A stretch of 6,720 bases of DNA from Candidatus Helarchaeota archaeon (lineage in GTDB: Archaea; Asgardarchaeota; Lokiarchaeia; Helarchaeales; JABXJV01): NCBI GenBank assembly GCA_013375355.1, contig JABXJV010000230.1, positions 1 to 6,720 on the forward strand. The letters are read 5' to 3'. The notes beneath the pieces are model-generated. The model was not told the origin of the DNA and searched no databases. It saw only the letters and a list, made by a program, of their open reading frames with translations. The position numbers and the translations under genes are program-made. Positions within the stretch are counted from its first letter, which is position 1; the number at the start of each line of letters is the position of its first letter. Shown piece by piece: positions 1-6,253 of this stretch.

Positions 1-27
1 AGGAATAGGTTTTAATTTTACTTAATT

Positions 28-41
28 CTAATTATAATTAG
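28..41. repeat. 14-bp perfect palindrome upstream of the DUF2095 gene
   Basis: The sequence CTAATTATAATTAG equals its own reverse complement. It abuts the GGAAGG Shine-Dalgarno (41-46) and lies 14 nt before the TTG start of the downstream gene. It could be an operator for a dimeric regulator or a weak RNA hairpin, but short AT-only palindromes arise readily by chance in DNA this AT-rich. No function is claimed. Confidence 0.3.
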
Positions 42-55
42 GAAGGTTATTATCA

Positions 56-496
56 TTGACTAATGAATCCAATCCTAAATCAGCCAAGAAAAAAAGAATT
101 CGGGAAAAAGATAAAAAAATAAACGAACTGGCTAAAGAATATTTGGATTCGGAAAAAGATTTTGAAGATTTATTTCCAAATTTAGCAAAAGAGATAGAAA
201 TAGGTGAAACAAAAGTTTCAATGACGGGAATTCGCTGGAATACTGAAAAACCCAAAGATTCGAAAGATCTAGATGAATTGAAAAACCCTGATATAATATC
301 TTTTATTCGCAGATGTAATTGTAATGAAGAAGTTATTGAAATTATTGATTATATGTTACATAAAGGCGAAATTACTAGCGAATATGCCGAAAAATTAAAA
401 ATCCAATTAGAGCTAGAGGGGTTAAGATCGTTTGGAACTGAGAAAAAACCTGGGTATTATTTAAGGAAATATTTTTTTAATGACGAAGATCGTTAA
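56..496 (+). CDS. DUF2095 family conserved archaeal protein
   Basis: This is a 146-aa soluble protein of unknown biochemical role. The N-terminal 40 residues are Lys/Glu-rich and helical (KKKRIREKDKK, then a segment ending in DLFPNLAKEI). A conserved-looking middle follows with DIISFIRRCN and EIIDYMLHKGEIT, and the C-terminus carries LRSFGTEKKPGYY. The phrases FPNLAKE, FIRRC, EIIDY, RSFG and PGYY match my memory of the archaeal DUF2095 family, whose members are of similar length. The TTG start is preceded by GGAAGGTTA (41-49), much like the GAAGGTTA before the eL15 gene. It has no signal peptide or membrane segment. The TAA stop (494-496) overlaps the stop of the convergent GTPase gene by 4 nt, so its transcript must end inside that gene. 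Family call is from recall; function unknown. Confidence 0.8.
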   Translation: MTNESNPKSAKKKRIREKDKKINELAKEYLDSEKDFEDLFPNLAKEIEIGETKVSMTGIRWNTEKPKDSKDLDELKNPDIISFIRRCNCNEEVIEIIDYMLHKGEITSEYAEKLKIQLELEGLRSFGTEKKPGYYLRKYFFNDEDR

Positions 497-1695
497 TGCC
501 CTTTTGCTGAAACGAATTTAACTACATCACAATTTTGTATTATATAATTATCTCCTAATCTTTTTTTTGTTTTAGCATTAATTCCATGAATAAAAGTCTC
601 AGCTAATTCTGTGTGAACTTTTGAGGCGAATTCTTTAATTGTAGTTCCTTTAGGAATTATAAAAGCATCTGGTAAGACATTTCCATCTGTATCAGAAAAA
701 GTTGAAACTTCATGAACTGGATATGCTACAATCCTATCTAAGAGTTTGAAAACAGCAGTGTCTAAAGCTAATTGAACTCCGGTAGAACCTAATTTGTCCA
801 TTAATTCTTGTAAATTATTTAATGTTTTTAATTCACCATTTGAAAAAGTATCTGCTTTTAGAATTTCAAAGGATGAATCACCCGGCGTGTAATTAATTCT
901 TCCATCTTCAGCAAATTTTCTGAGAAAAAATTCTCCTAATACACAAGCAGGAATAACAATATCTTCGGTGAATTCTTTAATTCTCTTAATATTTTTATCA
1001 GCAGTCTTCATATCTGCTTTATTAGCAATAATTATCATAGGTTTTGCAATTTTTCGGAGGGCGGCAGAGAAATTATAAATTTCTTCATCATTCCATTTGA
1101 CAGGTTTAGTTCCGACTAATTGGGATGTTTTTAATGCTTCATTTATATGAAATTTTTTAATTGACAATCCGGATAAGCGTTGTGCCATCTTATCTCCAAA
1201 ATCGAGATGCTCTACTTCAATCTTTCTAGTAAATTTATGCCAATCACGTTTCAGTATATTAGAGATCCACATTGCAATTTCATACTCAAGAAATTTAATA
1301 TCTTCAATAGGATCCCAAGATCCAGGGTCAGTTAAGTTCCCTTTATCATCAGTTGAGCCAGATGCATCGACTACATGAATTAACGCATCCGCTCTTCTTA
1401 AATCATCAAGAAATTTATTTCCTAGTCCTTTTCCTTCCCATGCTCCAGGAACTAGACCGGCAACATCCAGAAGTTCAATTGGAACTAGACGAACACCATT
1501 TAAGCAAATAGAATTTTTTGGCTTATCTTGAACTTTTAATTCTTTACAAACACATTGGCTTCTAACATAAGCAGTACCAAGGTTTGGTTCAATTGTGGTA
1601 AATGGATAATCAGCCACTTTTGCTGTGGTGAGGCACGCCGCATTTAGAAACGTGGTTTTTCCACAATTAGGTTTTCCTACTATTCCGATTAACAT
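493..1695 (-). CDS. ychF: OBG/YchF-related GTPase (archaeal Ygr210-type, TGS domain)
   Basis: A 400-aa TRAFAC-class GTPase of the COG0012 group, associated with ribosomes and translation. G1 (P-loop) is GKPNCGKTT at residues 7-15. The G2 region is YPFTTIEPN (30-38). G3 is DVAGLVPGAWEGKGLGN (77-93), followed by the family-typical FLDDLRRADALIHVVDASG (95-113). G4 is NKAD (225-228). The last 60 residues (341-400) form a TGS domain with IPKGTTIKEFA and DVVKFV. NKAD is the canonical guanine motif, unlike the NxxE of bacterial YchF and OLA1, so GTP rather than ATP is the likely substrate. An insert at about 113-215 corresponds to the family's helical domain. GGTGGA (minus strand, 1701-1706) lies 5 nt before the ATG. 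The gene follows the membrane protein gene by 12 nt, suggesting cotranscription. Cys48, Cys50 and Cys64 remain from a Cys cluster common in archaeal relatives, with Asp57 where a fourth Cys is expected. Confidence 0.95.
   Translation of the reverse strand: MLIGIVGKPNCGKTTFLNAACLTTAKVADYPFTTIEPNLGTAYVRSQCVCKELKVQDKPKNSICLNGVRLVPIELLDVAGLVPGAWEGKGLGNKFLDDLRRADALIHVVDASGSTDDKGNLTDPGSWDPIEDIKFLEYEIAMWISNILKRDWHKFTRKIEVEHLDFGDKMAQRLSGLSIKKFHINEALKTSQLVGTKPVKWNDEEIYNFSAALRKIAKPMIIIANKADMKTADKNIKRIKEFTEDIVIPACVLGEFFLRKFAEDGRINYTPGDSSFEILKADTFSNGELKTLNNLQELMDKLGSTGVQLALDTAVFKLLDRIVAYPVHEVSTFSDTDGNVLPDAFIIPKGTTIKEFASKVHTELAETFIHGINAKTKKRLGDNYIIQNCDVVKFVSAKGH
561..575 (+). terminator. Possible T-tract terminator for the DUF2095 transcript, inside the GTPase gene
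   Basis: On the plus strand there is a run of eight T, then GT and more T, about 65 nt beyond the DUF2095 stop. Archaeal RNA polymerase can terminate at U-runs without a hairpin. No intergenic space exists between the two convergent genes, so this is the first good candidate. The same bases encode a Lys/Arg-rich stretch (TKKRLG) of the GTPase on the other strand, so the run may simply reflect AAA codons. Confidence 0.3.
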
Positions 1696-1700
1696 AAAAA

Positions 1701-1706
1701 TCCACC
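1701..1706 (-). promoter_or_regulatory. Shine-Dalgarno GGTGGA for the GTPase gene
   Basis: The minus strand reads GGTGGA, five T, then ATG. The site lies in the 12-nt gap after the stop codon of the upstream membrane protein gene. It is the clearest example of the GGTG-core, short-spacer pattern used to judge other starts in this window. Confidence 0.8.
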
Positions 1707-1707
1707 A

Positions 1708-2448
1708 TTATTTATATTCGGTTTGAATTGGTCGATAATTAGGATCTAATTGTTCTATAATTTTGAATTTTATAGTTAAGAATATATTGAATGAAATTGC
1801 CAAGAAAATGTTTTCTAAAAGTATTGAAGATAAATAAAAAATGGCAAATGGAATCAGAGAGAAGATTATTAACAATATAAGTGAAATTATATAAGCTATC
1901 GAAGTCATATTAAAATAATTATTATTCCTCTCTTTTCCTAAAATATGAAAAAAGTAAGAAATTAAGATATTACTAAATATATTCAGTCCTATGATACCTA
2001 AATCTAATAAATCAATCCAAATTGGTCTAATTGAGGATATAAGTTGAAAAAATAAAAATTGTCTAATTACATCATTTACCCCTGGAAATACAATGAATAG
2101 AATAAAACTATTGTATAACTCACCTAAATAGTTATTATAATAAAGATAGATTGATATCTTTGCAAAATCGAAGACAATTTTTGAAATTCCAGCATATTCC
2201 CCATTTTTCATATCAAAATTTATGGCTGAGTTATATATAGCGAGTCCTAAAATGATCCCAAGACTAGAATTAATCAAGATTGATAAAAAATTAAATCCAG
2301 CACCAAAAGAACTATAATAAAAAAATAGGTTTAAAGTATTATAAATAATTAAAATTATTACGCAAAGAAAACCAATTTTAAATATGATATTTTTGGAAAA
2401 ATCTTCTTCATAATCGCTTAAAGCATTATCAATTCCCAAAATATTCAC
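1708..2448 (-). CDS. Multi-pass membrane protein of unknown family
   Basis: A 246-aa very hydrophobic protein that I do not recognise. A short acidic N-terminus (MNILGIDNALSDYEEDF) precedes about five to six membrane segments at roughly residues 23-45, 53-75, 92-122, 145-170, 183-208 and 210-230. The C-terminus is short and polar (IIEQLDPNYRPIQTEYK). It has no cleavable signal peptide and no enzymatic motif. The arrangement loosely recalls Yip1-like small membrane proteins, but no diagnostic motif supports that. The start used is GTG at 2448. No Shine-Dalgarno stands at a normal distance (a GGAAG lies 17 nt upstream, beyond an 11-A run), so it may be leaderless or start elsewhere. It lies 12 nt upstream of the GTPase gene on the same strand, suggesting one transcription unit. 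Coding status is well supported by length and hydrophobic periodicity; function is open. Confidence 0.75.
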   Translation of the reverse strand: MNILGIDNALSDYEEDFSKNIIFKIGFLCVIILIIYNTLNLFFYYSSFGAGFNFLSILINSSLGIILGLAIYNSAINFDMKNGEYAGISKIVFDFAKISIYLYYNNYLGELYNSFILFIVFPGVNDVIRQFLFFQLISSIRPIWIDLLDLGIIGLNIFSNILISYFFHILGKERNNNYFNMTSIAYIISLILLIIFSLIPFAIFYLSSILLENIFLAISFNIFLTIKFKIIEQLDPNYRPIQTEYK

Positions 2449-2595
2449 ACGAATATTTTTTTTTTTCTTCCTATACTTTTAAAAAACTAAGTAAATCATT
2501 TATATTAAACAAAATATAAACTTTTAAATTAAATAAAGCAATAATTTTTAGTTAAATTATAAAAAAATATGAAAAAGAGCTAAATGGTGTAAACT
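2449..2595. promoter_or_regulatory. Divergent promoter region between two membrane-protein genes
   Basis: A 147-bp, almost entirely A/T interval from which transcription must leave in both directions. TATA-like candidates for the minus-strand unit are TTTAATATAAAT (2497-2508, read on minus) and TTTTTTAAAAG (2478-2488). For the plus-strand gene they are CTTTTAAATTAAAT (2521-2534) and AATTATAAAAAA (2555-2566). The base composition makes any individual TATA call unreliable. An 11-base T run (2456-2466) lies in the leader of the minus-strand gene. Confidence 0.5.
2586..2591 (+). promoter_or_regulatory. Shine-Dalgarno GGTGTA fixing a TTG start
   Basis: GGTGTA is followed by a 4-nt spacer and TTG at 2596. 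This supports the TTG over the in-frame ATG seven codons further in (2614), which has no such site at the proper distance. Confidence 0.6.
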
Positions 2596-3795
2596 TTGAG
2601 CGTTGATTTCTTTATGGAAAAAAAAATCTGGTTTATTTGGTTAATTGCTATTTTAATACGGATTGTTTTATGTTTTTTTGAACCAAATATATTTGGTGAA
2701 GAATTAGGTATCTATTATAAGCTTCAAAATCTAACAAGAATTCCAGTATCTTTCAATAATGCATTAATATTTTGGGCAATTGCTGATAGGGATGAAACAC
2801 TTCTATTAATTCATATAATATTTGGTTATATAAACTGGCCTGTCGTAAACCCTCCAGTCGTCTTTCTTTTCCCCGGAATAGTTTCGCCTTTCTTCTCATT
2901 AGGAGGAATTGTTGCAGTTCGTATCTTTCTGGCGATTATTTCTTCTCTTGGAATATTTACTTTCAATCTATTCATCAAAGAGCTCACTCGAGATGAAGAA
3001 TTAATAACAGTATCGACTATACTATATGCTTTTAATTTAGTTGGAATTTATTTTGCGAGCCATATAAGCGTAGCAAATATATTTTACACTTTGATTCCTT
3101 TGATTCTCTTTCTATTCTTAAAGCAAATTAATTCGACCCACATTAAAAATTATATACTTGATCCAGTCGAAGAACCGAAGAGTTCCCTTAATATATACTT
3201 AATTCTTGCTGGTCTATTGGTTATAACTTTCAATTTAGGGCTCATTGTTCTAATAACATATGCTTTTGGATTTCTCCTATTATTATTATATTCGGACTCT
3301 AGAGATAAATTAATCAAAGAATTGCTCTATCTAGTAATTTTTGCAGCAGGTCCAGCCATTGCATTACTTATTTATGGAATAGCCATTGGACATCCTTTAG
3401 CGGGATTAGTTAATTACAGCAGCATAGTAATTTCAAAATCTTTAAGCACTTCATCGTTTATATTTTATATTTTGGCCTTAGGAGCGGCTGTAGCACTATT
3501 TCTACCATTTGCATTTCAAGGAATTTTGGATTATGATAAAACTAAACTTAATAAAATCTGTCTATTCTGGTTAATCATATTGCAAATTCTTTGTATTGGT
3601 ACACCTAACCTAGATTTTAATCTAAAATGCATTATATATTCTATTCCGCTATTGTTGTTCTTCGCTATTCAAGGTTACCAGGAACAAAACGGAGAATTCT
3701 GGTTCATTAAAAAGGATAACTATCCATACATATATATAATTGCCTCATTTGTAATAGCACTATTGATTATATTAATAACAAAGGTAATTGTATAG
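2596..3795 (+). CDS. Multi-pass membrane protein, GT-C glycosyltransferase-like
   Basis: A 399-aa integral membrane protein with about 11-13 hydrophobic segments, including roughly 11-28, 87-103, 105-128, 138-156, 158-176, 199-232, 242-262, 286-308, 321-337, 344-359 and 378-398. The layout suggests a GT-C fold (PMT/ArnT-like, families GT39/GT83). An Arg (R22) lies within the first membrane segment, an extracytoplasmic loop follows with acidic residues E35-E36 (GEELGIYY, where such enzymes show a D/E pair), NPP at 85-87 stands in the position of the HPPL-type motif, and a long run of helices follows. If so it would transfer a sugar from a lipid carrier outside the membrane, but the motifs are weak and it may be an inactive relative. 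At 399 aa it lacks the large C-terminal soluble domain of full-length enzymes. The TTG start has an SD. It stands alone, divergent from one unit and convergent with gcvH. Confidence 0.7.
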   Translation: MSVDFFMEKKIWFIWLIAILIRIVLCFFEPNIFGEELGIYYKLQNLTRIPVSFNNALIFWAIADRDETLLLIHIIFGYINWPVVNPPVVFLFPGIVSPFFSLGGIVAVRIFLAIISSLGIFTFNLFIKELTRDEELITVSTILYAFNLVGIYFASHISVANIFYTLIPLILFLFLKQINSTHIKNYILDPVEEPKSSLNIYLILAGLLVITFNLGLIVLITYAFGFLLLLLYSDSRDKLIKELLYLVIFAAGPAIALLIYGIAIGHPLAGLVNYSSIVISKSLSTSSFIFYILALGAAVALFLPFAFQGILDYDKTKLNKICLFWLIILQILCIGTPNLDFNLKCIIYSIPLLLFFAIQGYQEQNGEFWFIKKDNYPYIYIIASFVIALLIILITKVIV

Positions 3796-3850
3796 TAAAT
3801 AAATAGAAAATAAGCATGTACATTCCAAGTGACAAACAGATCTCTAAAAT

Positions 3851-3874
3851 CTTTTCTTTTTTTTTAAATTTTTT
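3851..3874 (+). terminator. T-tract terminator of the GT-C-like gene
   Basis: Runs of nine T (3857-3865) and six T (3869-3874) in a pyrimidine-rich stretch start about 55 nt past the TAG stop. This fits hairpin-independent archaeal termination. The rest of the 172-bp convergent gap shows no gene. Confidence 0.6.
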
Positions 3875-3937
3875 AAAATCTAAACCCTAGTGTGACATTT
3901 GTATAGTGATCTTATCAAAAATTATAAAATAAATTAG

Positions 3938-3957
3938 AAAAAAATAAAGAAAAAAAA
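3938..3957 (-). terminator. T-tract terminator of gcvH
   Basis: Read on the minus strand, runs of eight T (3957-3950) and seven T (3944-3938) begin about 10 nt after the gcvH stop. Together with the plus-strand tract at 3851-3874 it forms a pair of facing U-tract terminators between convergent genes. Confidence 0.6.
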
Positions 3958-3967
3958 CGATTTCTAA

Positions 3968-4357
3968 TTATTTAGAAATGAAATCTTTGTATGCAGCTGC
4001 ATCCAATATGGCATCTAATTCTGATTTGTCTGAAGCTTTGACTAAAATTAGCCAACCTTTTCCATAAGGGTCTTTGTTCAAAATTTCGGGTTCTTCCTCA
4101 ACTGCGGAATTAATTTCTACTACCTCGCCAGATACGGGAGAAAAAACGTCTGAAACCGCCTTTGTACTTTCTATAGAACCAAATGGATCAGCTTGTTTAG
4201 AAACTTTATCACCTACGCCAACCATGAAATCTACGAGAACTATTTCTTTGAGTTCAGCTTGGGCGTAATCGGTTATTCCAATTCTAACATTATCACCTTC
4301 AAGCTTTGCCCATTGATGTTGTTCAATATATTTTAAATCATCTGGGAACTTACTCAA
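3968..4357 (-). CDS. gcvH: Glycine cleavage system H protein (lipoyl carrier)
   Basis: A 129-aa soluble lipoyl-domain protein. H protein carries the aminomethyl group from glycine on a lipoyl-lysine between the P, T and L proteins of the glycine cleavage system. The sequence opens MSKFPDDLKYIEQHQW, the usual family N-terminus. It continues with GITDYAQAELKEIVLVD (27-43) and the lipoylation motif IESTKAVSD, with Lys66 as the modified residue, then SPVSGEVVEIN. NKDPYGKGWLI near the C-terminus is also typical. The TTG at 4357 is preferred over a TTG 12 nt upstream (4369): the minus strand reads GGTGGA, four A, then this TTG, so the upstream codon would overlap the Shine-Dalgarno. No P, T, L or lipoate ligase gene lies in the window. 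It diverges from serA. GcvH-like carriers also serve lipoate transfer and sulfur oxidation, so the glycine cleavage role is probable, not proven. Confidence 0.93.
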   Translation of the reverse strand: MSKFPDDLKYIEQHQWAKLEGDNVRIGITDYAQAELKEIVLVDFMVGVGDKVSKQADPFGSIESTKAVSDVFSPVSGEVVEINSAVEEEPEILNKDPYGKGWLILVKASDKSELDAILDAAAYKDFISK

Positions 4358-4361
4358 TTTT

Positions 4362-4367
4362 TCCACC
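4362..4367 (-). promoter_or_regulatory. Shine-Dalgarno GGTGGA deciding the gcvH start
   Basis: On the minus strand GGTGGA stands 4 nt before the TTG at 4357. It would lie within codons 1-3 of a protein begun at the TTG ending at 4369, which argues for the shorter product. Confidence 0.7.
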
Positions 4368-4369
4368 AA

Positions 4370-4472
4370 ATTCTTTTATAATTAAATATTGAATCGATTA
4401 TTAAGATTTAAAAAAATATTTTCATTTAGATTAATAATTTTATCCTTTATTATAATTTAAGTGAATAAACTA
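4370..4472. promoter_or_regulatory. Divergent gcvH-serA upstream region
   Basis: About 100 bp of AT-rich DNA carries the promoters of both gcvH (minus) and serA (plus). A TATA-like TTTATTATAATTT (4446-4458) is a candidate for serA. For gcvH, the minus-strand TTTTTTTAAAT near 4405-4415 is a candidate. Close packing would let one regulator act on both genes, but no clear operator repeat is visible. Confidence 0.45.
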
Positions 4473-4473
4473 G

Positions 4474-5415
4474 GTGGTAAATAAAATAGTAACTAGAATT
4501 CTCATCATGGATCCTATTAATCCAAAAGCAGTTGAAATGTTACAAGATGAAGGTTTTGAAATAACTAAACCATCAGATATGACTTCAGATGAATTAATAA
4601 ATAAAATAGGTTATTACGATGCGTTAATTGTTCGATCTCGAACAAAAGTGACAAAGGAAATTATAGAAGCTGGAAAAGATAGATTAAAAGTAATAGGTCG
4701 TGCGGGAGTTGGCTTAGATAATATTGATCAAAAAACTGCAGAGAAATATAATATAAAAGTTATTCGTTCACCAAAAGGGTCTTCGGTTTCAGTGGCTGAG
4801 TTAATTATGGGACTAATTTTATCTCTCATGAGATCAATTCCAGCAGGTAATCGAGGTTTAAAAGATAATAAATGGATAAAAAAGCAAATAAAAGGATTTG
4901 AGTTACGTGGAAAGACAATAGGTGTTATCGGCTGTGGAAATGTTGGAATTGAATTGGCTAAAAGAGCCCTAGCATTTGAAATGAAAGTTTTAGGATGTGA
5001 TGTTGTAGAATCGGCAATTAAGGATGCAGAAGAACTTGGATTTACTTGTGTTCCTCTTGAAGAAATAGCTAAAAATTCTGATATCATTGCTATGTGTTGT
5101 CCCCTTAACGACAGAACCAGAAAGATGATAAATAAAGAGATTTTTGATTTAATGAAACCCAAAGCATTTCTTATCAATACAGCACGCGGGGATATAGTCG
5201 ATGAAGGTGCACTCTATCAAGCACTTAAAAATGGAAAGATTGCAGGAGCTGCTTTGGATGCATTCCTTAATGAACCCAATCCTGATCCTAAATTAGTTAA
5301 ATTACCTAATGTCGTTGCTACACCACATATAGGAGCTCAAACCATAGAAGCTAATGAGGCGGTCAGCACTATCTTGGCTGAAAAAATCATTCGGATATTG
5401 AAGGGGAAAATATAG
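4474..5415 (+). CDS. serA: D-3-phosphoglycerate dehydrogenase-type D-2-hydroxyacid dehydrogenase
   Basis: A 313-aa NAD-dependent dehydrogenase (309 aa from the alternative start). It probably oxidises 3-phosphoglycerate to 3-phosphohydroxypyruvate, the first step of serine synthesis. Numbered from the GTG: the substrate loop is RSRTKVT (54-60), then GRAGVGLDNID (75-85) and SVSVAEL (104-110). The Rossmann motif is GCGNVG (153-158), with Asp176 ending the following strand as an NAD selector. The catalytic set is Arg238 (NTARGD), Glu267 (LNEP) and His285 (PHIGAQT). It is the short form, lacking ASB and ACT domains, so feedback by serine through an ACT domain is not expected. Short relatives include glyoxylate/hydroxypyruvate reductases, but GAQT.EA after the His favours SerA. 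The GTG at 4474 lies inside GGTGG (4473-4477) and directly follows an in-frame TAG. An ATA at 4486 would give MVTRILIMDPI, a more usual N-terminus. Confidence 0.9.
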   Translation: MVNKIVTRILIMDPINPKAVEMLQDEGFEITKPSDMTSDELINKIGYYDALIVRSRTKVTKEIIEAGKDRLKVIGRAGVGLDNIDQKTAEKYNIKVIRSPKGSSVSVAELIMGLILSLMRSIPAGNRGLKDNKWIKKQIKGFELRGKTIGVIGCGNVGIELAKRALAFEMKVLGCDVVESAIKDAEELGFTCVPLEEIAKNSDIIAMCCPLNDRTRKMINKEIFDLMKPKAFLINTARGDIVDEGALYQALKNGKIAGAALDAFLNEPNPDPKLVKLPNVVATPHIGAQTIEANEAVSTILAEKIIRILKGKI

Positions 5416-5425
5416 TCAATGAAAA

Positions 5426-5474
5426 AGATAAAAAATATAAGGTAATTCTTTTTATCAAAATAGAAGGTTAAATC
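5426..5474 (+). promoter_or_regulatory. Leader of the eL15 gene with TATA-like box and Shine-Dalgarno
   Basis: The 59-nt gap after serA holds AAAAAATATAAGG (about 5430-5442), a purine-rich stretch running into a TATA-like core. A short T run (5449-5453) and GAAGGTTA (5463-5470) just before the ATG follow. The eL15 gene may therefore have its own promoter rather than depending on serA readthrough. An 8-codon ATG-to-TAA stretch (5419-5445) is probably chance. Confidence 0.4.
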
Positions 5475-6062
5475 ATGAAATCAATGTATCATTATATTAG
5501 CGAGGCTTGGAAGAATAAGAAAAATAGTGGTGTTTTAGAATTACAAAGAGAACGTATGATTCTTTGGAGAAAACAGCCAACCGTACTGAGAATACGACAC
5601 CCCACTAGACTAGACCGAGCGAGAGCTCTAGGGTACAAAGCAAAACCTGGATATATTATGGTACGAACAAGAGTTCGTAGAGGCGGTAGACGAAAATCTA
5701 GACCAAAGATGGGACGAAGACCGAAAAAAATGGGCGTTAAAAAATACACACCAAAAAAATCGTTACAGTGGATTGCAGAAGAACGTGTGGCAAGAAAATT
5801 TCCAAATTTAGAAGTCCTAAATAGTTATTGGGTAGGACAAGACGGAAAATGGAAATATTTCGAAATAATACTTGTCGATCCTATAGTCCCCAGTATTGTT
5901 GTTGACCCAAAAATTAACTGGATAGGTGATCCTCAACACACAGGACGAGTTCATAGAGGATTAACATCGGCTGGTAAGAAATCGAGAGGTTTGCGTCATA
6001 AAGGGATAGGCGCAGAAAAACTTAGACCTTCGATTAGAAGATGGGGAACAAGGGGCAAATAA
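5475..6062 (+). CDS. rpl15e: Large-subunit ribosomal protein eL15 (L15e)
   Basis: A 195-aa, strongly basic protein of the archaeal/eukaryotic 50S/60S subunit, matching the family's usual length of about 190-200 aa. Signature stretches in order are [10 protein letters not shown] near the start, [19 protein letters not shown] (39-57), [19 protein letters not shown] (63-81), [19 protein letters not shown] (95-113) with [12 protein letters not shown] next, [19 protein letters not shown] (149-167) and RGLRHKG. The family is normally wholly conserved in these segments, and no residue loss stands out. The ATG is preceded by GAAGGTTA with a short spacer. The gene lies 59 nt downstream of serA on the same strand, perhaps with its own promoter. 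In many euryarchaea L15e borders RNase P/exosome genes; none are seen here, so that gene order is not kept. This is one of the two strongest taxonomic markers in the window. Confidence 0.97.
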   Translation: MKSMYHYISEAWKNKKNSGVLELQRERMILWRKQPTVLRIRHPTRLDRARALGYKAKPGYIMVRTRVRRGGRRKSRPKMGRRPKKMGVKKYTPKKSLQWIAEERVARKFPNLEVLNSYWVGQDGKWKYFEIILVDPIVPSIVVDPKINWIGDPQHTGRVHRGLTSAGKKSRGLRHKGIGAEKLRPSIRRWGTRGK

Positions 6063-6063
6063 A

Positions 6064-6080
6064 TCTTTTTATACTCTTTT
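6064..6080 (+). terminator. T-rich terminator after the eL15 gene
   Basis: TCTTTTTATACTCTTTT begins directly after the stop codon, with T5 and T4 runs. It is shorter than the other tracts, so termination may be partial. The rest of the 201-bp gap to the TusA-like gene is AT-rich with no gene; TATA-like CTTATAATA (6195-6203) may serve that gene. Confidence 0.4.
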
Positions 6081-6253
6081 ACTACAAAGTATTAAAAATT
6101 TAACTAATTTGTTTTGATTCCTATCTCTATTTTATAATTCTATTTCATCATATATCATAAAATTTGACTTATATTAGAAAATCTAATGGTTATTCTTATA
6201 ATAATCAATGCATTTGTTATATTGAAAGAATTTCGTTAAAATATTAAAAAATA

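Noticed and set aside
4074..4268. Plus-strand open frame of 64 codons within gcvH
   Set aside because: Fully antisense to the lipoyl domain coding region with a Ser/Thr-rich meaningless translation.
4728..5177. Open frame of 149 codons on the minus strand inside serA
   Set aside because: It lies wholly antisense to a gene with intact dehydrogenase motifs, has no recognisable domain and no Shine-Dalgarno of the type used here; it is a shadow frame.
5419..5445. Eight-codon ATG-to-TAA stretch in the eL15 leader
   Set aside because: No Shine-Dalgarno of its own, and tiny frames like this are frequent in AT-rich spacers; no peptide role can be supported.
5492..5749. Open frame of 85 codons on the minus strand inside the eL15 gene
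   Set aside because: Antisense to highly conserved ribosomal protein sequence; the open frame follows from Arg/Lys-rich codon composition.
6140..6165. ATGATGA on the minus strand resembling the C box of an archaeal C/D guide RNA
   Set aside because: No CTGA D box or internal C'/D' pair at a fitting distance was found.
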